Origin: Rhizophagus irregularis
Taxonomy: Eukaryota; Glomeromycota; Glomeromycetes; Glomerales; Glomeraceae
Direction of reading: 5' to 3'
DNA length: 64,000 nucleotides
Assembly (NCBI RefSeq): GCF_026210795.1
Contig: NC_089434.1
Span: forward strand, 5,022,001-5,086,000
In this document: positions 34,851-46,355 of the stretch, piece by piece
Position numbering within the stretch: the stretch's first letter is position 1
Layout: every line of letters begins with the position of its first letter
Notes under the pieces: model-generated
Seen by the model: the letters and a program-made list of their open reading frames with translations, nothing else
Database searches by the model: none
Told to the model about the DNA's origin: nothing
Program-made: the position numbers and the translations under genes

Positions 34851-36413
34851 TTTTGATTTTGGGTTATTTCTTTTTACTTTCAGAGGAAGTTTTTAATATT
34901 TATTAATATTTTTTTTTATTGATAATATTAAAGATAAAAATTTTTTTTGCCTTTTTATTAGAAAATCAGAAAATTTGAAATTTTTTTTCATTCTATTTAT
35001 TTTAATTTTTTTTCTTTATTGATAAAACATTTTTACTGAAGTTTTTATATTTTTTTATCAATAAATAATAAACTTTTTTATCTTTTATTTTTTTTTATTG
35101 ATAAATATGAAAAAGAAATAAATGATAAAGCTTAAATATTATTTTTTGAGAAAAATCCCTGACACTTTTTTTTATAAATATCTTACCTAATAACCATTAA
35201 TGTTTTTTAAAAAAATTTTTATATCACAATTATCACATTCTTTTTTTATTGATAAATATTTTTTTTTTAATAAATAAATTAGTGAAAAAAAAAATTTTTT
35301 TTTTATTTAATTTTAAATTCCAGCATAAATTGTTTTTTTTTTATTGCAGTATATTTGCAGTTTTATTAAAGTAAAAAAAAACAAATTAAAAGAATCTATA
35401 TACAAGATAAAGTTCTAATAATAGCTACTTTAATATAATTAAATTACAAATCACTCATCATATATATAGTACTTACGTGTGTACTAGCAAAGTAATTGTT
35501 TGACTTCACAGGTAGACTTCAATTAGAAATAGGTCATCTTAGCCATAAGGCTCTATTTTCAATATCAGGTAATTACAGGACCCACTACGCTGCATATTTA
35601 TCATTATTATTGTTATATTAATATTATTATTATTTGTAACTTTCTGTTTTCTGGACTTTCAAGAAACTGATATACCAGTTACAACTATATTAAACAAGTG
35701 ATCTTTACATCTTTGTAAACTGTTTTTGAATTTTGCAAGCTTGTATTCTTGATATATAGCTGAGATTATTCAATTTTAATCATGTTATATATCTATATTC
35801 TCTTTAGGTGTTCTTGAGATCTTAAGTTTATCTATTAGCTTAATATTTAAAGATATTTTGAGTTCAATCATCATGTTATAATGTGACTTCCAAACATGAT
35901 TTCTAAAAGCTATGTAAAAATATTTAATAATTTTTTGTGGTAAATTAAAAGCAATTTTTGTGATGTGAGCTTTCTGAATTTTTTTATAATAGTATAAGAA
36001 ATCAATTCTCATAGCAATTCCATCTTATTTCTTTGTTTAAGTTTTAGAAAGGTGAATTATTTTTTTTTTTTTTATTATAAATTAATAAAACTTTTAAGAT
36101 TATTATGATTTTTATTTTTATTTTTTAATATATTTAAATTTACATTTAATAATTAAAAAAATTAAATCATACATACCAGCAGTAAAATATTCAAAATCAT
36201 TCAAAATTTAAAAAATCTTACCAGATTTTTCAAAAACCTTTCAAAAAATCCAGCAAAATTTGAATAGATTTTATGCATTACATATAATATAATAGGATAA
36301 ATATCTTTATTTATTTTATCATAATTTTGCTAATCATTTTACCAATTATTAATTATTTATTCAATTTTATCTAATCAATTTTTTTGCAAAATTTACTTAA
36401 TAATCTATACTAA
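34851..36413. other. T/A-rich low-complexity spacer
   Basis: From about 34850 to 35390 the + strand is dominated by T runs with repeated TTTATTGATAAA(T) motifs. The remainder is A/T-rich. I see no gene; the minus open frame at 35785-36012 lacks recognisable features. Confidence 0.5.
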
Positions 36414-36422
36414 AATTTTAAT

Positions 36423-37132
36423 GGGTATTGCTAAATATCACCAGTGGTGATCATTTTCAAAAATTTTTGACTGAAATATTATTCTAATTATAATATAAAT
36501 ATTATTACTATATGTAAATTTATAGGTAAAACAAGTTTGCCTTAAATTATAAAGGCTGTTGTTTAGATAGTTTTTGAGAAAAATAGGAAAGTTTGATTTT
36601 ATAAGCAAAATACAATTTTTTGTTTTAAAAAAGATTTTTTTAGTCAAATTTTCAAAATTTTAGTGTGATTAGTATCTACTCAGGTTTGTTTTACACATTT
36701 ATTATTTAAATTGAAATTTTTGAAAAAAAATTTACAAAGGACCCCGGATATCTAATATAAAGGTCATAATGGACTTTTGGCCAAAAACACCCCTTTTTGC
36801 TGAAACTCAAAAAATCGTTTTTTGTAAATATCTCAGCATTCAGTAATTCAATTTTAATGAACTTTTTTTTATTTTGTAGCCCTCATTTAGCTCTACAATT
36901 TAAAAAAATGTTCATCAAAATTGGACCACTGGATGCCGAGATATTTACAAAAAACGATTTTTTGAGCCCCTGAAAAATGGGCCAATCTGCCGAAAGTGTG
37001 ACTTATGACCTGTTTTGGAGATATCCGGGGTCCTATTTACAATGTGTTTTTTAATTCTAGCCAAAATTATAATTTTCGGCCAGAATTAAGTGATATGGTA
37101 ACGATCACCACTGGTAATATTTAGCAATACCC
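36423..37132. mobile_element. 710-bp Mutator-type MITE with 9-bp target duplication
   Basis: The ends are inverted repeats of about 30 bp. The left reads GGGTATTGCTAAATATCACC then AGTGGTGATC; the right, reversed, is the same with one change (TATTACC). They are flanked by the direct repeat AATTTTAAT at 36414-36422 and 37133-37141. A 9-bp duplication is typical of Mutator-like elements. A second element (36738-37034) is nested inside. There are no coding frames of note. Confidence 0.8.
36738..37034. mobile_element. 297-bp nested hairpin element with 8-bp target duplication
   Basis: It starts AGGACCCCGGATATCT and ends AGATATCCGGGGTCCT, a perfect 16-bp inverted repeat. The direct repeat ATTTACAA flanks it at 36730-36737 and 37035-37042. 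Eight-bp duplications are usual for hAT elements. The interior is a second hairpin (AAAAAATCGTTTTTTGTAAA ... TTTACAAAAAACGATTTTTT) with ATATCTC(A/G)GCAT motifs shared with other hairpin repeats in the window. Confidence 0.85.
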
Positions 37133-37141
37133 AATTTTAAT

Positions 37142-38119
37142 TATACTAAAATTATAATATGATATTAATTTTTACTTAAATTGAAATATTATTAAGTAAC
37201 TTTACTAATGGCAATTTTTTATAATTTAATAAAAATAAGTATTAATCAAAAATAAAATAAAGGATTTTTATCTATTATATTATTTATATATTATTATAGT
37301 TTAACTTAGAAAAACTAGAGGATTAGCAAATTGATGTCTTGATAAAATATTAAAATAGCCAAAATTATGTAAAAGTCTTATTAAAAGTTAATGAAATTCT
37401 AAAGAAAAGTGAAATCTGATAAAATTTATTATAAATGTTGAAATTGTTAAAACTTTGCTAAAAGTCTAAAATTATAATAAAATTATAGTAAAATCTTAAA
37501 GAAATTAATTGTAAGATTTTGGAAAGGTTTAAATAAATTTAAATAAGCAACCTTATTAGTTTAACTATATATTGTATTTAAACTCTTTATTTTCTGAAAA
37601 TTCAGATATTTCATTATTTTTTAATGGTTTAGATAATCTTTTATTCAAAGTAGTAATATTTGTTACTGCTTCTATAACTTTATTAAAAAAATTTTTATGT
37701 ATTCTTTATTATTAAACTTTAATCTTTACTGAAAGTTGTTATATTTTTTAATATTAAAAATAATAAAAGATAAAAAAAACTTGAAATTTACCAGGGTTAG
37801 CAAGTTTTAAAATTTAAATAAAAATTAATAAAATATAGCATATTTTTTTTAAAGAAAAGTTTAACAAAAAGTTTTTATAATGAATATAATAAATATAAAG
37901 TTTAAATAATATATAAGTAAATGAATCTTTAGAATCTTTATTTGAATTAGATTTTAATATGCTTATAAATTCAAAAAAATTAGTTTAACAAAATATTTCA
38001 GAGAAAGAAAACAATTGGAAGAATTTAATTACTAAAGTACCAAATAATGAAAATTAATTCTATGTGTAATTAACATATTAGATAGTAAAATTCAGCATTA
38101 CAACTATAAAAAAAATTGA
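37142..38119. other. AT-rich spacer
   Basis: No gene or clear repeat recognised; A/T-rich throughout. Confidence 0.5.
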
Positions 38120-38880
38120 AATGGCTTTAGTAAATGATTGGAACTTAGCAAATTGATGATAAAGAAGTTAAAGCAAAAAATTTTTCAATTGAAGATTTAA
38201 ATGTTTATTATTCCCTTTTTTTATATAATCAAAATCAATTGCATTTATCAAATTTAAAACAAATTAAAGATTATGGAAAGTATTATTCATAGACATAGAT
38301 GTTTATTTTGTAATAAAAATAAATTTTTTTTTTAATTATGATTCTAATTGTAAAAAACACCCATATACAGTTATAGGTAAAAATATTCAGGTATCTTGTA
38401 TAAGGCAAATGAAATGTGGTTCCTTGCAAACAACCATTCTTTTGTAATTCCAACAAATTTGAGTAAACATGCATGATATATATGAATTGTTATAAAGAAA
38501 AGAGTGGGCATATTTATCAACATGTTGGATAAGATATAAAAAAAGAAGGCATTAGAAGTAATTGGATATTGGATTCTTAATATTGCTAATTCTGATAATT
38601 TAGCATTTCAAAAAAAAAGTTTTAGCACATTTAGCTCCTATTTTATGTATTATTAATACTCAAGAAAAATCTGGTACTACATCATCAACACTACTATCAG
38701 TACAAAATATAAAAAATGAAGTATCTTCTTTATTTAATAATTCTATTTTAGTAAAATTTAATTACAATTTGATAAAAATTAAAAATTAATCCTAAGAATC
38801 TATCATCAAAACATTTTTTGAATTTGGAGAAGCATTAGCACATACAATAATACTCGCAAAAAATGAATTAAAAATTTAAG
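38120..38880 (+). pseudogene. Degraded coding stretch, unrecognised
   Basis: Coding-like pieces appear in changing frames: IEDLNVYYSLFLYNQNQLHL (about 38189-38245), GIRSNWILNIANSDNLAF (about 38550-38605) and LAHLAPILCIINTQEKSGTT (about 38624-38683). I do not recognise the family. It is cut off by, or runs into, the PIF1 fragment at 38886. Confidence 0.3.
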
Positions 38881-38885
38881 ATCAA

Positions 38886-39165
38886 TTGGGTTGGGAACAG
38901 GCTATAGTCGTGCTTGCGCCAACAGGAGTCGTAGCATTCAACATCAACGGGGGAACGATACATTCAAAGTTATCAATACCAATAATTAATGACGCAAAAC
39001 GTCAGGACGAACGGTTAAAGCAACTACAGAATAGTTTAAAAGAAGTGAGATATGTAATAATCGATGAGATAAGTATGGTGGTCACTGAATGCTTACTTCA
39101 ATTGACATGCGGCTTCGGCAAGCTTTTTCAGAGTATAAATATCCAGCAAATTTTGTGACAATGGC
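38886..39165 (+). pseudogene. Truncated PIF1-type helicase fragment
   Basis: The segment reads AIVVLAPTGVVAFNINGGTI then HSKLSIPI (motif Ia region) and VRYVIIDEISMV (Walker B, about 39049-39080). After a frameshift near 39085 it continues LTSIDMRLRQAFSEYKYP. Walker A upstream and the rest of the helicase downstream are absent. It belongs to the PIF1 group of stand-alone or Helitron helicases common in such genomes, and differs from the two Helitron copies. It abuts the EED-like pseudogene, which reads on the other strand. Confidence 0.85.
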
Positions 39166-39184
39166 CACCATTAAACCTATAGAA

Positions 39185-40010
39185 TTATCGGAAGCCGCTG
39201 ATTTTACATCAGACTTCCAAAGCAGTATCCTTGCGTCACGAGCACTAAGAGATCGCCGTACCATCTTACACAATCCACAAATTTGCCTGTTGAAAATATA
39301 GGATAATGCACCGTTACTTTGATCCGATGAACAACAAGAGAAGATGAAATAAATTTTTCCTACTTGATTCCCCGTTGCAAGCATTCGATAGTCACACAAC
39401 ATTCTAAGTCGAAGGAACCAAAGATCACAATGCATGAATTCAAATTCACAAGCTTGATTGTTGCTACCTTATAAAAAATTTTCTGGAAAAAAACTTCAAT
39501 GAATGATCATTTTTCTAGTTTTTACTCCATAAAAACTCAGACATGTGATCAATTTTCTAAAAAATTTTTATAGGGCTAGAAAGTTAAATCCAAAGAAATC
39601 CATCAATTTACTAGAAAATTTAAAAAGTTATATCACTTAATCTTACCTTACTAGCAGCTGATTCACCTACAACTAGTACCGTTGTGAGGTTAGAATTATC
39701 AGAAGCCGCTGATTTTACATCAGGCTTCCAAAGCAGAATCCTTGGGTTATGAGCACATCTTGTCAGTAAGAGATCGCCGTATCATCTTATACAATCCACA
39801 AAGTTGCTGTGTACTTCGCCTGTTGACAATATAGGATAGTGCACCGCCACTGCGTGCCATCCAACGAACAACAAGAAAAGACGACGAAGGTTTTGGAATT
39901 GAAGAATATTGCATACTTCATTACTGGAGTACACAACGAACAGACTTTTATCGTATGATCCATTCCGGAAGATGCCAAGAAGTCTCCGAATAGATTGTAC
40001 ATCCTAAAGA
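39185..40010 (-). pseudogene. EED/ESC-type Polycomb WD40 protein, partly duplicated pseudogene
   Basis: EED (ESC) is the WD-repeat subunit of PRC2 that binds trimethylated histone H3. On minus, from about 40000, GDFLASSGMDHTIKV matches the SCGMDHSLK region. HYPILSTGEVHSNFVDCIR-stop-YGDLLLT and RILLWKPD follow (like VDCVRW-GDLI-...-CWKP). Then comes TTVLVVGE, an apparent intron (39646-39468), and CDLWFLRLRMLCDYRMLATG then NQVGKIY (like ALGNQVGKLY). A second partial copy of the VDCVRWYGDLL segment (about 39340-39190), here with the Trp intact, is fused behind it. TGA at 39782-39784 replaces that Trp in the first copy. There are several frameshifts. The identification rests on my memory of the EED pattern. 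Confidence 0.7.
39467..39575. mobile_element. MITE (CCCTATAAAAATTTT family) in the EED-like intron
   Basis: It starts CCTTATAAAAAATTTT and ends AAAATTTTTATAGGG, with inner AATGATCATTTTTCTAG and TGTGATCAATTTT. It is the third member of the family seen at 30711 and 30991. It lies in the apparent intron and overlaps its acceptor edge. Confidence 0.6.
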
Positions 40011-40186
40011 ATTAAATTATAATAAGCATACATCTAAAAAGAAGTGTTTTTCAATGATAAAGAAACATTACAATGCTCAACAGCGGCTCAGATGGTCGCA
40101 AGCATAGTCCTGAAATTCCACAAACGTATAGAGAGATAGAGAGATAGAGATCTTATTTGCCAAAAAAGTAGAGATGGGTCTCTGGG

Positions 40187-40300
40187 GCAAATGTATCGTT
40201 CTTATACGATCAGGTGCTATGTTCTTATACGACGTATATGTCACATAATATAGGTCGTATAAGATAGTATGTCGTACACGTATAAGAACGATACATTTGC
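40187..40300. mobile_element. 114-bp MITE, perfect 22-bp TIR, 9-bp target duplication
   Basis: It starts GCAAATGTATCGTTCTTATA and ends with the exact reverse complement (22 bp in all). The flanking direct repeat GTCTCTGGG occurs at 40178-40186 and 40301-40309. The middle also contains ACGTATA and TCGTATAAG repeats. Perfect ends and duplication mean a recent insertion. The 9-bp size fits Mutator-type mobilisation. Confidence 0.9.
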
Positions 40301-40310
40301 GTCTCTGGGT

Positions 40311-41278
40311 GGAACTTCATCTCATGTATCTCCTATATATATTAAAATTTTAAATCTTTTAAATTTAATTATAAAAATTCATTATAATGTCAATCAACTT
40401 ATACCCCGTTCCCTTTAAGGGTAAAATTTAACGAAATATTTAGTCATACAGCAGTTTATCTTTAATTAAATCAATTCGTAATATAAATAAATTATTATAC
40501 CTTTATGAAAAGCCCAACCAACGTATTTATAATTTTAATAACGGCAGCGAATCCTGCCACGGTGAGTAACGGTGTAACAAAAAAAATACACAAGTAAATT
40601 TAAACAATTTACATTCTCGCCAACACATTATTGTGTAATGATTAAAGCTACCGGCTTATAGAACAATATAGAAAATAAAAAAACTATATAACATAGAAAG
40701 CTAATAAGGTTACTAAGGGACGTTACAATTTTTTTATTAAAATGATATACTTACATAACGACCTCCGACAACGGCAAATTCTGCATTATCTGTATCATAA
40801 TTGTTGATACAGGCACTATAAAAGCGGGTGGTTTGTTTTGCGGGTACTTTAGTGAATTACAGTATACACGTTTAAATAGTGTGAATAAATAATAAAAAAT
40901 ATTTGATGTGACATGCTTGAGTGTATGCAGTCAGTTGTTTCTTGAAGAATACGTTTGGTAGCAATTAGAAAAATTGAAAAAAGTTACAGCACAAGAATCA
41001 ATGAGATAATCACGGTGAGAAAATCGCAAATGAGAAATGAGAAATGAAAATCTATATCATAAAATCATGTTTCACAAGATTTATTATATCATTTTTACAA
41101 TGTAATTTGTTATTGAATATGGGAAACTATGCTTGTATCATTAGAATTGTGTATTGCCAGCATTATAAAATACTTTTGGACAATAAGATTGTTATTGTTA
41201 TATTATAAATTTTATTAATATTTTTCTTTACAATTAATCTTATGATATAAAATCTTATGATAAAAAAATTAAGCAAGC
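40311..41278. other. AT-rich spacer downstream of the HMG-box gene
   Basis: No gene recognised. AATAAAA/AATAAAT-like strings near 41190-41290 on the minus strand could serve the 3' end of the HMG-box gene. The plus-strand frame at 41257-41829 is the shadow of that gene. Confidence 0.45.
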
Positions 41279-42106
41279 TTAATAAAAATAAAAGTCATAA
41301 TCAATTGGTAACTGCGGTTGTTCATGTTGTTCACTTGACTGCAGCTGAAATTCATCAACTGGTATATATGATTGCAGGAATTCTTCTTGTTGTGGTTGCA
41401 GTTGGAGAGGATATAATAGTAGATGAGGTTGCGATTGCTGTTGCGGTTGTTGCAGCTGTTGCGGTTGTTGCAGCTGTTGCGGTTGTGATAGCGGTTGCGG
41501 TTGTGGTTGGTCATATAGCTCATAAAATTCATTTGCCTCATATGGCTGAAATTGTAATTGTGGTTGCGTTGAGGATAGTTGTGGTTGGTAAGGTTGGTAA
41601 TATTCATAGGTTTCATAGGTTTGTGGTTGCGTTGAGGATGGTTGTGGTTGGTAAGGTTGGTAATATTCATAGGTTTCATGTAATTGTGGCTGCGTTGAGG
41701 ATGGTTGTGGTTGGTAAGGTTGGTAATATTCATATGTTTGCGTTGTTTGTGGTTGCGTTTGATATGATCGGGGTGAGGATAGTTGTGGTTGGTAATATTC
41801 ATAATATGGCATTTGCGATCTCAATTTAAACCGACGATTTCCTTCGATCGCTAGAATTTTAAAAAATTCTTTTATTTCGTTAGGCTCATTATGCCACATT
41901 CTAACTAATAATATTTTATAATTAATAGCATATGGTCCATCTAATCTAAGTTGTATCATTTTATTACGACGATATAAAGTGTATGGGTTGTTATTATAAA
42001 TATTTTGAAAAAGATCATCAAGGTCGATATTTAAGTCGCAAGGTGGGTTTTCCATAAAATTCAGGAATTTTTGATAATCCGTTAACTTTATTTCCTTTGC
42101 CTTCAT
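41279..42106 (-). CDS. HMG-box (MATA-HMG-like) protein with Gln/Tyr/Pro-rich repeats
   Basis: A 275-aa single-exon frame is intact from ATG 42106 to its stop. Residues about 38-104 form a divergent HMG box: NNNPYTLYRRNKMIQLRLDG, then the MWHNEPNEIKEFFKILA helix with Trp71 and Pro/Tyr at the end. This is closest to the MATA-HMG type that is strongly expanded in arbuscular mycorrhizal fungi (from memory). Such proteins bind DNA in the nucleus, and some act as mating-type regulators. The C-terminus is a low-complexity tail with about four imperfect copies of YEYYQPYQPQPSSTQPQ, then poly Gln-Pro. Upstream on minus are TATATATAAATACGG and a CCAATAATTG reversal around 42215-42245, plus a long A-tract. 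It is the best candidate for a living host gene. A mating role is not shown. Confidence 0.75.
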   Translation of the reverse strand: MKAKEIKLTDYQKFLNFMENPPCDLNIDLDDLFQNIYNNNPYTLYRRNKMIQLRLDGPYAINYKILLVRMWHNEPNEIKEFFKILAIEGNRRFKLRSQMPYYEYYQPQLSSPRSYQTQPQTTQTYEYYQPYQPQPSSTQPQLHETYEYYQPYQPQPSSTQPQTYETYEYYQPYQPQLSSTQPQLQFQPYEANEFYELYDQPQPQPLSQPQQLQQPQQLQQPQQQSQPHLLLYPLQLQPQQEEFLQSYIPVDEFQLQSSEQHEQPQLPIDYDFYFY

Positions 42107-44130
42107 GATTTTTTTTTAAAAAAAAAAAAAAAATTTGAAAAAAAAACGAAAAAAAAGGAGGGAAAAAAAAGACTTTTTTTAAAAAAAAAAATTCGAAAAA
42201 AATTTGCTTTTTCCAATAATTGTTTTGATACCGTATTTATATATAATTATCACTAATCGTTTACGAGGTATGGGAGAGTACGGGAACTAGATGGACCGAA
42301 TATATTAGAAAATTAAATTACACATCATTGATTGTTTAGATTTTAACGGTAATCTTAATCTTTTTTACCATCTCCTCCCCGATTATGACAAAATAAATTA
42401 TATAAAAATATAAATATATAAACAATGAACATTTATTTATCTTTATCAATAATATAAATTATACAGTAAAGAGATACGATAGTTTTTTTTTATCATCGTT
42501 TGATCAATTGATCAAAACAAATGCGCTATCTAATAAATATGGACGTATCAAAGAAAAAAAAATAAATAAATTTTTTTCTAATAACATATTTATAACTTTA
42601 AAAAGAAATATATATATTATTGTGAAACAATATATGCATATATTCAAATTATTATTAATCCTTTTATTAGGAGTAATTTGAATAAAATGTATTTTATTAA
42701 TTAAATCATAATAAATCACCTTTTTTTTATCTTGAAAATTCCGAAATCCGCTGCAATAAATCGTGTTGAAATTTTCGATCAATAAAAAATAATTTTCTTT
42801 TTACAAAAATACGAAATTTTTAAGTATTACAAGAAGGTCAACTGATGCATTGAATGATTTTGAAATATGATAAATAACAATGCGCTTACTCATGTATTAA
42901 AAAAGGCATTTTCCGGAATCCGGATTTCGGTAAAACGAAAATGGAATAAAAATAAAAAATTATTTTTCTTTTTTCATAAACTAAATTATTAATATACGGG
43001 GGTGATTTGAAACAATGATTGATAACAAATGCGTTTAATTGATTCAACTTGTACTTTTCGGATTCCGGAGAAAAAAGAACCAGTCATTTCTTACAAAATT
43101 TGATAATTTGAGTGCTACTGCATTTAAAATTTACTTATAATGTGCATAATCAATAAACTTATATTTATTAAATTAAAAGTAGTCCCTGATCCAAAACAAT
43201 AACATCCTTTCTTTTAAATTATACAATCATGTAAATTTTTTCCAAAAAGGGAACGCGTCGAGTCCAAATTTATTCAGCTACCATCAATCAACCAATCACG
43301 TATTGCTGATTATGCACTGCGCAAATATAATGAAAGCGTTGTGTCTTGATTTGTAAATCATTAAAAATCCGTTCTTATGATCGTTTTTTATGCATTCTCC
43401 TATTTTCGAATTATAGATTCACCAAATTCGTTTGATTCATTAGCCTCAATCCTTCAATCAGAATATTGAATAAATATACAAGTTTATACAAATTCTATTT
43501 TGCGACAAATATTACTGCAGATAATTGTGATAAATTATTTAAAAGAATATAAAATTTATAAACTTTGATTACACGTATAATAAATATAACTTTAGGAATA
43601 ATGGACACGTACGTACATATCAAAGACAAAGAAAATTTTTCTTTTTTTAGATTGATTTGGCCCCCCTTTTCTCTCATTCGATTTAGAATTCGGAATGTAA
43701 GTTCCGATAATCAAAAAAAAAAAAAGAGAGAGAACAAAAGAACAAAAGAAAAAAAAAAGTCTATGATTACGCCAAAAAAATTTTTTTATTAATAAATAGG
43801 TGGGTTTTTTTATGAAATCTTTTTTTAAAAAAAAATAAAGGATCAAATATTTTATTAAAAAAAAAACACCACTAACAACATTAACTATTAATAACGATAT
43901 ATATTACCTTTATTTATCAATTATTAGAAAACATGTTTTGGTTTTTTTCTTATAAGTTGATGCAATTATTGTTAATTTCGATGAAGAAATTATGACACCG
44001 GTCTGACTTGTTTTGAAAAAGATTCCGGAACACAGCAAAAATGGTGGTAGCTTTTGGATAAATGATCGGTAATTTTAATTTAATAAATAAAGTCGGAAAA
44101 AAAAGGCAATTTGACTTTAATATTCTTTTT
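42107..44130. other. AT-rich spacer
   Basis: I find no supported gene. Open frames at 42504-42782 and 43495-43846 are A/T-driven, hydrophobic or Lys-rich, without recognisable motifs. Poly-purine runs occur at 42110-42190 and 43720-43790. Confidence 0.5.
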
Positions 44131-46195
44131 AATTTAGCTGTAGGAATGTTCTCGATCCACGTCGTAAGTAAACTACATCTTTTAGTATATATTTAAAAAG
44201 AGAAAGGAAAATAAATATGTTTCTCCATTTTCACTAATGTGTCACGAACAGTTAAGTCTACGAGAGAGATTTTATCGAGGAAGAGAATTCGGAAAATGAC
44301 ACGGCGATCGTAAGCTTAAATACCTTACTGGCATAAAGTGCAAAAAATACCAGTAAGAAATCACCGGGATCGCCAAGAAACCTGAATTTGTTCCAACCTT
44401 TAACCGATCTAATAAAGGGCAGTGGGGTGGGTAGGTGGGCTTACAGTACGTGAACATTGTTGTACTGTATATCACTGTCCTATTGATATATTATTATTCG
44501 ATTTTTTTTTTATACTTTTCGTTTTCGCATTTTTTTTTCGTAAAAATCTTGTTTTTTTTTTCGTAAATTCCCTTTTTTTATATGTGTTCGGTTCTTTCTA
44601 TTATGGCTTTTTTATACTTATATATGTTCGGTCCTTTCTATAATCTATGGTAGCTTTTTTTTTCTAAATTATTTTCGGTGACGAATTACGTAACTTTTCT
44701 TTTTTATCTATATTGCAAACTTATTCCCCCCCTCTCTAGTTTTTTTTGTTTAGACGAATTGTTCCATTTTTTTTTATTGTTTTTTTTTCCAATATTTTTC
44801 ATTTTTTTTATTTTTCATTTTATACATTTTACTAGGAAAATAAAATTATCGTAGTGCTTAAAAAATTGTTTATTTGGTATAAAAAAGCATTTTAAAATGT
44901 TTATTATTCATATTCAATATACTTCTAACAGATAATGTGTGGTATAAAGGCTGAAAGGTGTGATGGTTATTGTCGCATATACATGATCGTAGAAAAGGCT
45001 CATTGCATTTTGATTATAAAAACAACACTGCTTTTGATTTAAAAAGAAAATAACAAAAATTATAGTATTTTATTTGTAAGGCAAGTTTTGCCATCATACT
45101 CTTTGCAATTTCTACTAGTTAATTAATGAAATCAATTTTTGAAACGGAATGCATTTGTAACGAAGTACTAAAAAAAATTTTAATAGTCAAATTAAAAATA
45201 AAAAATTAATAATAGAAACATATCACGAAATTAAATTACTCAAAGATCAGCTCTAATATTTTAGGTAATCCATTTAGTATACCCAGATGATTGAACTTAC
45301 GATAATTCATCATTTATAATTATTATTAATCAAATGACAATATATTGACTTTTTCGTTAAAGGTTTAAAACTTTTATCATATGTTTATGATGTTTCATGT
45401 CCTTTGTTCAAAGGCTTTCATTTTAGTAATTCGTTAATTCGTGGAATAACCAAAAGGATCGCTGATCAATATAAATATTTGGTGGGAAATTTTCACCCTA
45501 CTCAGGATCTGCAAAGGATCCCAAATATGGTTTAGTAAGATAATAATTATCAGCCACGTAATTTTTTGTTTTAAAATTTTTTTTTTATTGTATGTAATAT
45601 ATATATATATATATATTTATTTATTTTTATAATTAATTGATTATATTCATTAATATGCCCTTGAATAAATTTTACGATAATTCATTCATTCATTATACAG
45701 TATACTTTAAAATATTTTACTTTTTTTACGTTAATTATTTCCGTATCTTCGTATCCATCCGTATCATTCAAACAATAATTATGTATGAAATTAAACACAC
45801 GATTATCTTTCTTTGAAAGGAACATAGAGGGTGTTATTATTTCGATTAATTTAGATTACAGGCTAAATGATTTCATATTTGTTTTTCTTAGTTGTTTCAT
45901 CTCATGATTTACACAAAGATGTTGAAATGGCACGATATTTCTTTATTTATAATATTTATAATTTATTTCCGTCTGCGATTTTCCGCGATTACGCGTTGTT
46001 CTTCTTTTTAATTAAGTTTTTTTTTGATTTGTATTATGTATCCTTATTCGTTTCATTTGCTGCGCAAGGTTTAAAATTAAATATAAAAGCAACCATAAAA
46101 CAGTCCTGGTCAAAAAATAAGAATATGAAAAGATATTCTAAAAAAACTTAAGATTTTAATTATGATTTTATTTCATTAACAAAAAAAAAAAAATT
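44131..46195. other. Spacer, no recognised gene
   Basis: A more balanced-composition patch at about 44220-44460 (GAATTCGGAAAATGACACGG ...) could be a short relic, but no frame is convincing. 44500-44860 is T-rich. The frame at 45867-46151 has no family match. Confidence 0.4.
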
Positions 46196-46201
46196 ATTCC
46201 C

Positions 46202-46355
46202 CCCAAAACCATCAAAACCATCAAAACCGTCCTCCTAAACCATCCTCAAAACCGCCATCCTAACCATCCTAACCATCCTAACCGTCCTTACCGGCCTCAA
46301 AACCATCCTAATTGTCCTCAAAACCGCCATCAAAACCGCCATCAAAACCGTCCCC
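46202..46355. repeat. Short tandem repeat (AACCATCCT units)
   Basis: About 150 bp consist of AAAACCATC, CTAACCATC and CAAAACCGCCAT variants in tandem. The minus frame crossing it (46235-46438: VRMVRMVRMAV) is a repeat by-product. Confidence 0.8.

Noticed and set aside
41257-41829. 190-aa plus-strand frame rich in Val/Ala
   Set aside because: Antisense shadow of the HMG-box gene's Gln/Pro repeats.
42504-43846. Small hydrophobic or Lys-rich frames
   Set aside because: Composition follows A/T-rich low-complexity DNA; no motif, splice signal or promoter supports them.
45867-46151. 94-aa frame as a membrane protein
   Set aside because: Hydrophobic but T-rich in origin, no family resemblance and no coding context.
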